Source: Flaviramulus_B aquimarinus
Lineage (GTDB): Bacteria; Bacteroidota; Bacteroidia; Flavobacteriales; Flavobacteriaceae
NCBI RefSeq assembly: GCF_039543205.1
Contig: NZ_BAABJH010000007.1
Location: 186,001 to 250,000, forward strand
Reading direction: 5' to 3'
DNA length: 64,000 nucleotides
How positions within the stretch are numbered: the stretch's first letter is position 1; each line of letters begins with the position of its first letter. Below, piece by piece: positions 1 to 7,895 of the stretch. A program made the translations under genes and the position numbers. The notes under the pieces are model-generated. The model searched no databases. It had not been told where the DNA came from and saw nothing but the letters and a program-made list of their open reading frames with translations.

Positions 1-111
1 CAACTCAATGAAAAACGACTTAACAATTTTACAGGTCAAATGTTGCAACACCATACCTTACAAAGCACTAAGTTTATGAGTAAATGGATTGAAGAGAAAA
101 ATAAAAATTAG
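1..111 (+). CDS. C-terminal end of an unidentified protein (5' truncated by window edge)
   Basis: An open frame runs from the first base to a TAG at 109-111 and gives 36 residues, rich in Gln, Lys and Asn and ending in a charged helix-like tail (KWIEEKNKN). It reads in the same direction as the following cupin gene, which starts 13 bases later, so the two may be co-transcribed. There is too little sequence to name a family; that it is a true gene end rather than chance rests on the compact spacing. Confidence 0.45.
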   Translation, partial: QLNEKRLNNFTGQMLQHHTLQSTKFMSKWIEEKNKN

Positions 112-124
112 ACACCGAATTGTA

Positions 125-541
125 ATGAAAAACACATTGTTTATCCTTAGTTTTTTGATTTTATCGTCATGTGCTTCATATAAATTAAAAACTATTAAAG
201 TTGTTAAATTAGCCGAGACTTCTAAAAGTTGGAATGGTGATGTGCTTCCTAATTATCCAAAGGGTAAACCAAAAATTACTGTACTAAAAATCACTATTCC
301 TCCTAAAACAAAACTTCATAAACACTATCACCCAGTAATTAACTCAGGGGTTTTGCTAAAAGGAGAATTAAAGGTTGTAGATATTAATAATAATATTTTA
401 ATTTTAAAGGAAGGTGATGTTATTGTTGAACTTGTAAATAAAATACATTATGGTATAAATGAAGGTAAAAAACCTACTGAAATTGTTGTGTTTTATGCAG
501 GCACACAAGATTTGCCCATTACTGTTTTAGAAGTAGATTAA
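125..541 (+). CDS. cupin-domain lipoprotein
   Basis: The 138-residue product begins with a short hydrophobic signal and a lipobox-like LSSC-A (Cys16), so it is probably an outer-membrane or periplasmic lipoprotein. The rest resembles a single small cupin barrel: an HKHYHP metal-ligand cluster near residues 65-70, then a GVLLKGE strand-turn and a GDVIVE segment, as in cupin motifs 1 and 2. The start at 125 is preferred over an in-frame ATG at 89, because the upstream extension is basic and would precede the signal peptide. The stop overlaps the end of the convergent sirtuin gene by four bases. The substrate is unknown. Confidence 0.75.
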   Translation: MKNTLFILSFLILSSCASYKLKTIKVVKLAETSKSWNGDVLPNYPKGKPKITVLKITIPPKTKLHKHYHPVINSGVLLKGELKVVDINNNILILKEGDVIVELVNKIHYGINEGKKPTEIVVFYAGTQDLPITVLEVD

Positions 542-1215
542 TTTTTTAAAAAGGTATTTAATATTTTCATTCCAACCGTAGCGGTTTCAGCAATAACCGT
601 TAAACCTGTTTTGCTATCTATATTAGGTTTGGGATCAATAAAATAAGCAGGTGTATTTTCAGGAACATAATGCATCAAACTTGCTGCTGGGTAGACTTGC
701 ATAGACGTTCCAATAATGATTAATATATCAGCGGTTTCACAAATGCTTACTGCTTTTTCAATCATGGGAACATCTTCACCAAACCAAACAATATGAGGTC
801 TAAGTTGATGCCCTTTATCACATAAATCACCTAAAACTAAATCAGATTTCCATTCCTGTATAGCGTTTGTATCAATAGTACTTCTAGCTTTAAGCAATTC
901 GCCGTGCAAATGAATCACATTCGTGCTTCCGGCACGTTCATGTAAATCATCAACATTTTGGGTAATAACAGTGACTTTAAAATCGGTTTCAAGTTCAGCT
1001 AACTCATAGTGTGCTTGGTTGGGTTTAACTTCAAAAAGCTGCCTTCTGCGTTGATTATAAAAATCTAAAACCAATTCTGGATTTGTAGCAAAACCTTCAG
1101 GTGTAGCAACTTCCATAACATCGTGACCTTCCCACAACCCATCAGCATCCCTGAAGGTTTTAATACCGCTTTCTGCACTTATACCAGCTCCTGTAAGTAC
1201 TATGATGTGTTTCAT
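538..1215 (-). CDS. cobB: Sir2-family NAD-dependent protein deacylase
   Basis: This 225-residue protein would remove acyl groups from lysine side chains using NAD+. Visible sirtuin landmarks are GAGISAESGI (residues 9-18), FRDADGLW (21-28), TQNVDDLH (85-92), the catalytic-His block HLHGEL (102-107) and PHIVWFGE (140-147). Tyr53 and Arg56 form a Y-x-x-R motif, which in class III sirtuins (SIRT5, E. coli CobB) recognises succinyl or malonyl lysine, so desuccinylase activity is a reasonable inference. The region that normally holds four zinc cysteines (108-138) has only Cys132. The gene is divergent from trmH, with about 75 bases between starts. Confidence 0.92.
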   Translation of the reverse strand: MKHIIVLTGAGISAESGIKTFRDADGLWEGHDVMEVATPEGFATNPELVLDFYNQRRRQLFEVKPNQAHYELAELETDFKVTVITQNVDDLHERAGSTNVIHLHGELLKARSTIDTNAIQEWKSDLVLGDLCDKGHQLRPHIVWFGEDVPMIEKAVSICETADILIIIGTSMQVYPAASLMHYVPENTPAYFIDPKPNIDSKTGLTVIAETATVGMKILNTFLKN

Positions 1216-1291
1216 AAAATTGTTCTTTTGTCATTCCTGTGACGATGATAATCTCATCAAATTTAATAACTTAGATAAAATTTTACTAATA

Positions 1292-1945
1292 ATGACAGAC
1301 TTAAAGCTCCTAAATCATCTCGAATCTTATCTAACTGAACATAGAAAAGATCGCTTTGAAAGCGTTTTATTGCAGCGTACCAAGCATTTTACGGTAGCTA
1401 CAGAAGATGTGTATCAGCTCCATAACACAAGTGCGGTAATACGCAGTTGTGATGTATTTGGTATACAGGAAGTCAATATTGTGGAAGAACAAAATTCAAA
1501 ACGTATTGATAAGGAAATTGCTATGGGAGCTCAAAAGTGGGTTGATTTAAACCGATATCATTCTGTAAATAATTGTATTTCGGATTTAAAAAATAAAGGT
1601 TATCAAATTGTGGCAACAACACCGCATGCTAATAATTGTGAATTACAAGATTTTGATGTTACTAAAAAATCATGTTTTTTCTTTGGAAGAGAAACGGAAG
1701 GGTTATCTCAAGACGTTTTGGACGCTGCCGATTGTTTTTTAAAAATACCTATGGTTGGTTTTACCGAGAGTTTGAATATTTCGGTATCTGCAGCTATAAT
1801 TTTACAGTATGTTACTTCAAAACTAAGACAAACGGATGTTAATTGGCAATTATCTAAAAACGAAATGCATGATAAGCGTTTAGATTGGTGTGAAAAAACA
1901 ATAAAGAGTTATGATGATATTGTAGATCGTTTTTATAATCCGTAA
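1292..1945 (+). CDS. trmH: tRNA (guanosine(18)-2'-O)-methyltransferase, TrmH family
   Basis: The 217-residue protein is a SPOUT-class RNA methyltransferase predicted to methylate the 2'-OH of G18 in the tRNA D-loop with S-adenosylmethionine. The three SpoU motifs are present: NTSAVIRSCDVFGI near the N-terminus, FFFGRETEGLS in the middle and IPMVGFTESLNISVSAAI for the knotted cofactor site. The N-terminal KDRFESVLLQRTKHFTVATE is typical of TrmH proper. An in-frame ATG at 1202 exists, but the intervening 30 residues lack homology to the family, so the start at 1292 (MTDLKLL) is chosen. It is cytoplasmic and lies divergent to the sirtuin gene. Confidence 0.9.
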   Translation: MTDLKLLNHLESYLTEHRKDRFESVLLQRTKHFTVATEDVYQLHNTSAVIRSCDVFGIQEVNIVEEQNSKRIDKEIAMGAQKWVDLNRYHSVNNCISDLKNKGYQIVATTPHANNCELQDFDVTKKSCFFFGRETEGLSQDVLDAADCFLKIPMVGFTESLNISVSAAIILQYVTSKLRQTDVNWQLSKNEMHDKRLDWCEKTIKSYDDIVDRFYNP

Positions 1946-1987
1946 TAAATTTATTAACTTTAAAGCTTTAATTAACAAGTTGTTATC

Positions 1988-2518
1988 ATGTATATTGTGC
2001 TTTATGCTATTATTGTCATTGTTACTGTATTTGTGTTTTTAGTGTTAATAGCACCGAAAAGTTATGAGGTGAATAGAAGTATTGTTATTAAAAGGCGACT
2101 TTCGGAAGTGTTTCAATATTTAAAGTATATTAAGAACCAAGACTATTGGTCGCCTTGGAAAAGAAAGGATCCAAATATGAAACAAGAGTATTTGGGAAAT
2201 GATGGGGAAGTAGGGTTTATTGTAAAATGGGAAGGTAATCATGATGTTGGAATTGGTGAGCAGGAAATACTTGAAATTAAAGATAATGAAGAAATAAAAT
2301 CGCAATTAAGGTTTTTTAAACCTTGGAAATCAGTTTCAGAGGCCCATATAAGGGTTCTTAAACTCGACAGAAACCAAACTGAGGTTACTTGGGGCTTTTC
2401 TGGAAATAACCCTATTCCGTTTAATATTTTCATGTTGTTTTTTAACTTTGAAAAAACAGTTGGAAAAGATTTTGAGGAGGGTTTAGCTAGCCTAAAAAAC
2501 ATATTAGAAGATAACTAA
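1988..2518 (+). CDS. SRPBCC-family (polyketide cyclase/START-like) membrane-anchored protein
   Basis: The 176-residue product has one N-terminal membrane segment (about residues 2-22), then a START/Bet v1-like fold seen as RSIVIKRRLSEVFQYLKYIKN, WSPWKRKDP and a C-terminal helix containing VGKDFEEGLASLKNILE. These are characteristic of the SRPBCC 'polyketide cyclase/dehydrase' group, which binds hydrophobic ligands; the actual ligand cannot be inferred. It begins 42 bases after trmH on the same strand and may share its transcript. The membrane anchor with a soluble ligand-binding domain is common in Bacteroidota homologues. Confidence 0.85.
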   Translation: MYIVLYAIIVIVTVFVFLVLIAPKSYEVNRSIVIKRRLSEVFQYLKYIKNQDYWSPWKRKDPNMKQEYLGNDGEVGFIVKWEGNHDVGIGEQEILEIKDNEEIKSQLRFFKPWKSVSEAHIRVLKLDRNQTEVTWGFSGNNPIPFNIFMLFFNFEKTVGKDFEEGLASLKNILEDN

Positions 2519-2577
2519 TTAAGCAATGAATATGCTAGGCTAGTTTCAAGACATACTTTCTTAAATGTTTTTTAGAA

Positions 2578-3354
2578 TTATAATCTTTTACTTCGGCCTC
2601 TACTAAGTAATTTATACTCTTCATAACATTCGCTAATGGCATCTAGAATTTGTAAATCGTTAGCAGTTTGTATAAACCCTTTTGAATAGTTGCACTGGCT
2701 TACAATTTCATCTAAATCAACACGATCCACTTGGAGTAGTACGGTAAGCATTTCCCTATCAAATCGCGATGCTAATAAATTTCTTATTTCATCATCTTGC
2801 TTCATTTTTTTAAGTTTACGCAACTCGTTTGGTTTCTTACCAAACATACGATGTAAAAAGTCTGCAGGGTTAAAAATAGAACCTATGACTTTGGTTAAAC
2901 CCGATTTTTTGCTAGCTTCATATCCAGTACCTTCTAATCCAGAAATACTGTAGCGGTAATTATCATTAATGATAGGGACTTGTTTTATATCAACTTCTAG
3001 ATAACCTGTTAATTTTAATTGATTTACAACAACTTCTTCAAGAGCAAGCGCTAATTCCGTTAATTCAATTTTTGAACTTCCAAATTTTAACCAGTCATTG
3101 GTTACCCTAACTTTAATGGATTTAAAACCTAAATATGAAAAGTGAAGAGTATCGTTAACTTCAGCAGAAATACTAAATTCTCCTTTATTATTAGTAGTTG
3201 TACCTATAACCTGATTAAGATTAACGATGTTTACGCTTTCAAGAGCGGAATCGTCTGCTGAATTAATTACAACTCCTAAGACTTTGTCTGCTTCTTGAGC
3301 TATACAAATAGTAGAAGTTAACAGAAAAGTAACGAATAAGATGTAATTCTTCAT
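2578..3354 (-). CDS. carboxypeptidase-like regulatory-domain protein, secreted
   Basis: The 258-residue protein starts with a signal peptide (MKNYILFVTFLLTSTICIAQ) and continues with a CarboxypepD_reg-like beta-sandwich at about 23-100, with the usual GVV.......A..SVNI and GEFSISAEVNDTLHFSYLG strands. This domain is known as the plug-side extension of SusC/TonB receptors, but here it stands alone with no barrel. The C-terminal half (about 140-258) is helical and charged, without recognised motifs. Translation is placed at 3354 because an upstream ATG (3387) would push the signal peptide inward. The function is unknown; an envelope role is inferred. Confidence 0.8.
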   Translation of the reverse strand: MKNYILFVTFLLTSTICIAQEADKVLGVVINSADDSALESVNIVNLNQVIGTTTNNKGEFSISAEVNDTLHFSYLGFKSIKVRVTNDWLKFGSSKIELTELALALEEVVVNQLKLTGYLEVDIKQVPIINDNYRYSISGLEGTGYEASKKSGLTKVIGSIFNPADFLHRMFGKKPNELRKLKKMKQDDEIRNLLASRFDREMLTVLLQVDRVDLDEIVSQCNYSKGFIQTANDLQILDAISECYEEYKLLSRGRSKRL

Positions 3355-3447
3355 AGGCTTAAGTTCAATACCAAAAATACTAAACAAAACGGCAAAAAAT
3401 ACGGTAATGTTTTATTTTTGACTTAAAATTAACAAAAAAGTTTAGGC

Positions 3448-5265
3448 TTATCTTCTAGAACGCCTCGGTCTAGAGCTTCCAAAATCACTAGAATTTGAAC
3501 GTCTAGGTTTTGAGTCGCTTTCGTTTCTGCGTCTATCACCTCGGTTTCCAGAAGCTCCTTTTTTATCATCGCGTTTACCACCACGTCTATCGTCACGTCT
3601 TCTTCCATCATCACGTTTTCCACCTCGTTTTCCGTCACGACGTCTTCCGCCGCCGCCACGGTTTTCAGACACTTCAACATTTACAAAACGCCCTTCGTGC
3701 TTAAAGTCGGTAAAATGTGCTAAGACTTTCTCTTTTAATTCATTTTCAGTATTAAAAAATGAGAAGCTATCTTTAGTTTCCACTTTAAAAACATCATCTC
3801 TACCCAGGTTTAATTGTTCTTTTAAGAAGTCTTTTAACTTCATCCAATCAAAGCCATCTTTACCGCCAACATTTATAAAATAGCGCGTAGAATTTTTACT
3901 GCCTCCAAAATCGCGTCCGCCTTCTCTGTCTCTAGAGTCTTCAGAAACATTTAAGTTTTTAGATTTGTTATAGTAGTTATAAAAACGTGTAAACTCAACC
4001 GAGAAGAATTTTTTAATCAATTCATCTTTATCCGTATCAGCAAATAGCTCGTTAATGTTAGCTAAATGTTTATCAATTTCATGATTAATCTCTGTGTTGT
4101 GTATTTTGTTAGCAAGTGACATTAATTGCACTTCGCAAATATCAGCACCATCAGGAATTTCTTTTTTATCAAATTGGCGTTTAATAATGCGCTCAATACT
4201 TTTAATTTTACGCACTTCACTTTTAGAAACAATGACCATTGAAATCCCGTTTTTACCAGCACGTCCAGTTCTACCAGAACGGTGAGTGTAGGTTTCAATC
4301 TCGTCAGGTAATTGGTAATTTATAACGTGTGTAATATCATCAACATCAATACCACGAGCAGCTACATCTGTAGCTACCAACATTTGGATTTGTTTATTTC
4401 TAAACGATTTCATCACGATATCACGCTGATTTTGACTCAAATCTCCATGTAACGCCCCAGCGCTATACCCATCTTCAATCAGTTTTTCAGCAACCTTTTG
4501 TGTATCACGTTTTGTTCTACAAAAAATAACCGAAAATATATCAGGATTAGCATCACTTAAACGTTTCAACGCTTGGTATCTATCTCTAGCATTTACTAAA
4601 TAATATTCATGAGACACATTACTTGTACTCTCATTCTTATTTCCAACAGTAATTTCCTGTGGGTTATGCATAAAGTTTTTAGCAATTCTAGATACTTCTC
4701 TGGGCATAGTTGCTGAAAATAACCACGTGTTTTTATCTTCTGGTGTGTGCGATAAAATATCAGTAATATCCTCTTTAAAGCCCATGTTTAACATCTCATC
4801 AGCCTCATCTAAAACCGAATACTGGATTTTAGAAATATCAACCAAACGTCTGTTAATCATATCTTTCATACGTCCCGGAGTCGCCACAATAATTTGTGCA
4901 CCACGTTTAATCTCACGTGCTTGGTCTGTAATACTAGACCCACCGTAAACTGCCACCACGTTAAGTCCTTTACAATATTTACCATACAATTTCATCTCGT
5001 TGGTAATCTGTAAACAAAGCTCTCTGGTAGGCGATAAAATTAAACCCTGCGTGGTTCTGCTAGCCACATCAATTTTCTCTAACATCGGAAAACCAAATGC
5101 TGCTGTTTTGCCTGTTCCTGTTTGGGCTAAAGCCACTAAGTCGGTTTCAGATTCTAATAAAATGGGGATTGCTTTTTCTTGTACTTCACTAGGTTTTTCA
5201 AATCCTAAATCTGTAATAGCTTGTAATAGGTCGTCATTAAGACCTAAATCTTGGAATGTGCTCAT
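3448..5265 (-). CDS. deaD: DEAD-box ATP-dependent RNA helicase with DbpA-type RNA-binding domain and RG-rich tail
   Basis: This 605-residue protein unwinds RNA duplexes with ATP and probably acts in ribosome assembly or mRNA turnover, especially in the cold. All core motifs are visible: Q-motif around 20-31, AQTGTGKT (47-54), PTREL (79-83), DEAD (153-156), SAT (184-186), ARGIDVD and HRSGRTGRAG (328-337). Residues about 450-535 (RYFINVGGKDGFDW...FVNVEV) resemble the DbpA RNA-binding RRM, and the last 70 residues are an Arg/Gly/Asp-rich disordered tail that probably binds RNA non-specifically. The gene has a leader of about 120 nt with two hairpins behind a TATCTTTG -7 box. The family assignment is secure; deaD versus csdA/rhlE naming is loose. 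Confidence 0.93.
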   Translation of the reverse strand: MSTFQDLGLNDDLLQAITDLGFEKPSEVQEKAIPILLESETDLVALAQTGTGKTAAFGFPMLEKIDVASRTTQGLILSPTRELCLQITNEMKLYGKYCKGLNVVAVYGGSSITDQAREIKRGAQIIVATPGRMKDMINRRLVDISKIQYSVLDEADEMLNMGFKEDITDILSHTPEDKNTWLFSATMPREVSRIAKNFMHNPQEITVGNKNESTSNVSHEYYLVNARDRYQALKRLSDANPDIFSVIFCRTKRDTQKVAEKLIEDGYSAGALHGDLSQNQRDIVMKSFRNKQIQMLVATDVAARGIDVDDITHVINYQLPDEIETYTHRSGRTGRAGKNGISMVIVSKSEVRKIKSIERIIKRQFDKKEIPDGADICEVQLMSLANKIHNTEINHEIDKHLANINELFADTDKDELIKKFFSVEFTRFYNYYNKSKNLNVSEDSRDREGGRDFGGSKNSTRYFINVGGKDGFDWMKLKDFLKEQLNLGRDDVFKVETKDSFSFFNTENELKEKVLAHFTDFKHEGRFVNVEVSENRGGGGRRRDGKRGGKRDDGRRRDDRRGGKRDDKKGASGNRGDRRRNESDSKPRRSNSSDFGSSRPRRSRR

Positions 5266-5351
5266 TCTTGTTTAATGTATGCGATTATGTTATGTTGTGT
5301 TACATAAAGAAGTGCATCGACATACTTAACCTTAAACTTCTAGCAACACAT

Positions 5352-5386
5352 CCTCACCCTGAGGAATTTAAACTCGTCTTGAGTTT
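5352..5386 (-). promoter_or_regulatory. two tandem hairpins in the deaD 5' leader
   Basis: CCTCA-ccc-TGAGG (5352-5364) and AAACTC-gtctt-GAGTTT (5370-5386) are adjacent perfect inverted repeats. Both fall within the first 40 bases of the transcript expected from the -7 box at 5394-5401. Structured leaders are known for cold-shock helicase mRNAs in other bacteria; a regulatory function here is inferred. Confidence 0.4.
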
Positions 5387-5393
5387 CAAGGCG

Positions 5394-5401
5394 CAAAGAT
5401 A
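5394..5401 (-). promoter_or_regulatory. -7 promoter box (TATCTTTG) for deaD
   Basis: The minus strand reads TATCTTTG, a perfect match to the Bacteroidota TAnnTTTG consensus. It would start the transcript about 120 nt before the deaD start codon. I see no good TTTG -33 element at the expected distance. Confidence 0.5.
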
Positions 5402-5624
5402 CACTATTATTTGGATTATTTTTATTTGGGTGTTTTAACACGCTTTACTCATAGATTTCTATTGTAAATTTTGGAATTTGTGAATATGAATATTTCACTA
5501 CTCAATCTTTTTGCTGAAAAGTAAAAAGAATTTCAAACATGCCGTTCAATCGTTAACGCACTTGTCCGCTAACCAATAGTTTTAATTATATGTATTTTCC
5601 TTTATAGAGGGGGTTCGTTTAGTG

Positions 5625-5657
5625 CAAAGATAAAGTTTCATTTCAATGAACTTTATC
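5625..5657 (-). promoter_or_regulatory. second TATCTTTG box overlapped by a 9-bp inverted repeat
   Basis: On the minus strand TATCTTTG (5625-5632) overlaps one arm of a perfect inverted repeat GATAAAGTT (5629-5637) / AACTTTATC (5649-5657), with further CAT/ATG pairing inside the loop. An inverted repeat sitting on a -7 box looks like an operator, though a hairpin or chance is possible. The box could give a longer deaD transcript of about 350 nt leader. Confidence 0.35.
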
Positions 5658-5748
5658 GATTGTTAAACGAAGTTAGCCGAATTTTTTTATAAAACTAAAT
5701 TTCAACCAAAACAAAAACGACTTAGCTAAGCACATATGCACTAGAAAT

Positions 5749-6981
5749 CTACTTTCTCAAATTCATAATTCGTTCCAAAAGCGTTGGATGCGAATAATGC
5801 ATAAATACATAAGCAGGATGTGGTGTTAAGTTGCTTAAGCTGTTTTTAGAGAGTTTTTTAAGCGAGGTAATAAGTGGTTCGCCTTTATAGGTGTTTTTAG
5901 CATAATCGTCTGCTTGGTACTCAAACCTTCTAGAAAACAGATTCATAACTAAACCTGTAATTTCAGAAATAGGTGAGTAGAGGAGTCCAAAAGCAATCAA
6001 TCCAATATGAAAACTAGGCGTCTCAACACCCAAAGCCTGAGATAATAAAGGGTTCGAAATAAATAAGGATAAAATATATAGTGTTAATCCTGTCAATAAA
6101 ATAGAGGCGAACAAGTTAAAAATGATGTGTTTCTTTTTATAATGTCCAACTTCATGTGCTAAAACAGCAACAATTTCTTCATCATCTAAATCATTAATCA
6201 AAGTGTCGTAAAGTGTAACGCGTTTTTCACTGCCAAATCCAGAAAAATAGGCATTGGCTTTGGTACTGCGTTTAGAACCATCAATCACAAAAATTTTATC
6301 CAGCTTAAAACCAACTGTTTTGGCATAGGCTGAAATTTTATTACGTAAAGTCCCTGCTTCTAAGGGCACTTGCTTATTAAAAAGTGGTACAATAAGTTTA
6401 GAATAAAACATATTCATAAACAAGGTAAAAACGGCAACTAATGCCCAAGCATATAACCAAAAGTGTTTACCTGTTACTTGATAAAACCAAATAATCAAAG
6501 CTAAAATACCACCACCAACAATAGCCATCATAAGCCACCCTTTTATCTTATCTAATAGGAATGTTTTAATGGTTGTTTTGTTAAATCCAAATCGTTCTTC
6601 AATAACAAAGGTGCTGTAATAGGAGAAAGGTGTGGTTAAAATATCGCTACCAATCATAATAATACCAAAGAACATAAGGGCAACTATAATTGGGTTTTCG
6701 CTGTAACCTCTAGCTATGTTATCTACAAATTCAAAGCCATCAAATAGTAAAAATCCTAAGGTTAATAAAATAGAAAAGGTTGATGTAAGTAATCCAAACT
6801 TATAATTAGTCGCTTTATAATTTTGCGATTTTTTATATTCTGATTCATCATAAACATCCTGTAAATCTTCAGGAAGTGTATCGTTAAAATGTTTGGCGTT
6901 TAGGGCATCTAAAATTTTATCAACTATGAAATTGATTATAATAATACCGATGATTATATAAAATAAAGTGTTTGCTGTCAT
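5749..6981 (-). CDS. M48-family metallopeptidase, Ste24/CAAX-protease-like
   Basis: The 410-residue polytopic inner-membrane protein carries the zinc motif HEVGH (275-279) and a downstream third ligand in RRFEYQAD (Glu353), the signature of M48A proteases such as yeast Ste24. Hydrophobic segments lie near 4-22, 62-82, 95-115, 148-168, 172-192, 283-305 and 325-345, with the active site between the later ones. The N-terminal YKFGLLTSTFS region and the FEYQADDYAKN segment are typical. In bacteria the family does membrane-protein quality control rather than CAAX processing. The start at 6981 (MTANTLFY) is favoured over an ATG at 7011 because family members begin at this point. It lies 81 bases downstream of the SpoU methyltransferase gene. 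Confidence 0.9.
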   Translation of the reverse strand: MTANTLFYIIIGIIIINFIVDKILDALNAKHFNDTLPEDLQDVYDESEYKKSQNYKATNYKFGLLTSTFSILLTLGFLLFDGFEFVDNIARGYSENPIIVALMFFGIIMIGSDILTTPFSYYSTFVIEERFGFNKTTIKTFLLDKIKGWLMMAIVGGGILALIIWFYQVTGKHFWLYAWALVAVFTLFMNMFYSKLIVPLFNKQVPLEAGTLRNKISAYAKTVGFKLDKIFVIDGSKRSTKANAYFSGFGSEKRVTLYDTLINDLDDEEIVAVLAHEVGHYKKKHIIFNLFASILLTGLTLYILSLFISNPLLSQALGVETPSFHIGLIAFGLLYSPISEITGLVMNLFSRRFEYQADDYAKNTYKGEPLITSLKKLSKNSLSNLTPHPAYVFMHYSHPTLLERIMNLRK

Positions 6982-7062
6982 ATAGTTCAAATTCCAATGA
7001 TTAAATTCCAAACTCCAAAAGTGTACTTAATTGAAATTTGTATTTTGGTTATTACGATATTT

Positions 7063-7860
7063 TCAAATAAAATTTCGCTGTCTTTTGGCTTCAAAAATAA
7101 GAATTCCTGCAGCAACAGATACATTCATAGAATCTATTTCACCTTGCATTGGAATAATAATGTTTTGAGTAGCATGTTCCAGCCATTCGTCACTTAAGCC
7201 TGTAGCTTCAGTTCCCACAATAATAGCTGTAGGTTTCTTGAAATCTTGAGTATGATAATTTACAGAAGCTTGTAACGCAGCACAGTAAATATTAATGTTT
7301 TTGGATTTCAAAAATGTAATAATTTCAGATGTATTTCCAGTAGCAATTTGATTTGTAAACAGACAACCCACACTAGAACGAATAATGTTTGGGTTGTATA
7401 AATCGGTTTTTGGGTTGGCTATAATAACCGCATCCACATTAGCTGCATCTGCAGTTCGCAAAATCGCACCTATGTTCCCAGGTTTTTCTGGAGCTTCAGC
7501 AACTAACACTAATGGTTTTTTAGTTTTGAATTCTATATCTGAAACCGAATGACTTTTGTTTTTTGCTATAGCTAAAACACCTTCAGTAGTATCTCGATAA
7601 GCCAGTTTTTGATACACTTCTTTTGAGATCTCAATAGTATTAATTTGTTTATTGGTTAAATCATTTAATTGTTCATGAGAAAATAAATCGGGATAAAACA
7701 AAATAGTTTCCAATTCATAACTACCTTTTATAGCTAATGAAATTTCGCGTTTGCCTTCAATTAAAAACTGACCTGCTTTTTTACGCTCGCGCGACTTGTC
7801 TTTTAATTGAGCAAGTTGTCGAATAAGGGGGTTTTGTATGCTTGTAATCTGTTTGTTCAT
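7063..7860 (-). CDS. TrmH/SpoU-family RNA 2'-O-methyltransferase
   Basis: The 265-residue protein has the two-domain layout of rRNA/tRNA 2'-O-ribose methyltransferases of the RlmB/TrmH-like group. An N-terminal L30e-like substrate-binding domain (KDKSRERKKAGQFLIEGKRE, about 18-40) is followed by a SPOUT domain with GNIGAILRTADAAN, IVGTEATGLSDEW and IPMQGEIDSMNVSVAAGI. The cofactor is S-adenosylmethionine. The target nucleotide cannot be read from the sequence. It is distinct from the shorter TrmH at 1292-1945, which lacks the N-terminal domain. It follows the DUF3810 gene by 35 bases and may be cotranscribed with it. Confidence 0.9.
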   Translation of the reverse strand: MNKQITSIQNPLIRQLAQLKDKSRERKKAGQFLIEGKREISLAIKGSYELETILFYPDLFSHEQLNDLTNKQINTIEISKEVYQKLAYRDTTEGVLAIAKNKSHSVSDIEFKTKKPLVLVAEAPEKPGNIGAILRTADAANVDAVIIANPKTDLYNPNIIRSSVGCLFTNQIATGNTSEIITFLKSKNINIYCAALQASVNYHTQDFKKPTAIIVGTEATGLSDEWLEHATQNIIIPMQGEIDSMNVSVAAGILIFEAKRQRNFI

Positions 7861-7895
7861 TGGAGCAAAGGTAGATTATTTTTTAGCTAAATATT

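Larger units (their letters stand above)
5266..5748. other. gene-free interval upstream of the DEAD-box helicase
   Basis: I see no credible gene in these 483 bases. The interval carries two minus-strand TATCTTTG boxes (5394-5401 and 5625-5632), two small hairpins next to the first box and one strong inverted repeat overlapping the second. It therefore probably serves as promoter and leader for the helicase gene. A short open frame at 5256-5438 on the plus strand has no start context or protein-like composition. Confidence 0.6.

Noticed and set aside
1202..1291. Longer N-terminus of TrmH from ATG 1202
   Set aside because: The added 30 residues are cysteine- and asparagine-rich and not family-like, and the start would overlap the sirtuin gene.
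3429..3680. 83-codon minus-strand frame over the deaD 3' end
   Set aside because: Alternative frame of the Arg/Gly-rich tail; its composition is a by-product of the repeats.
5256..5438. 60-codon plus-strand open frame upstream of deaD
   Set aside because: It overlaps the deaD start and covers the leader hairpins; no domain or start signal.
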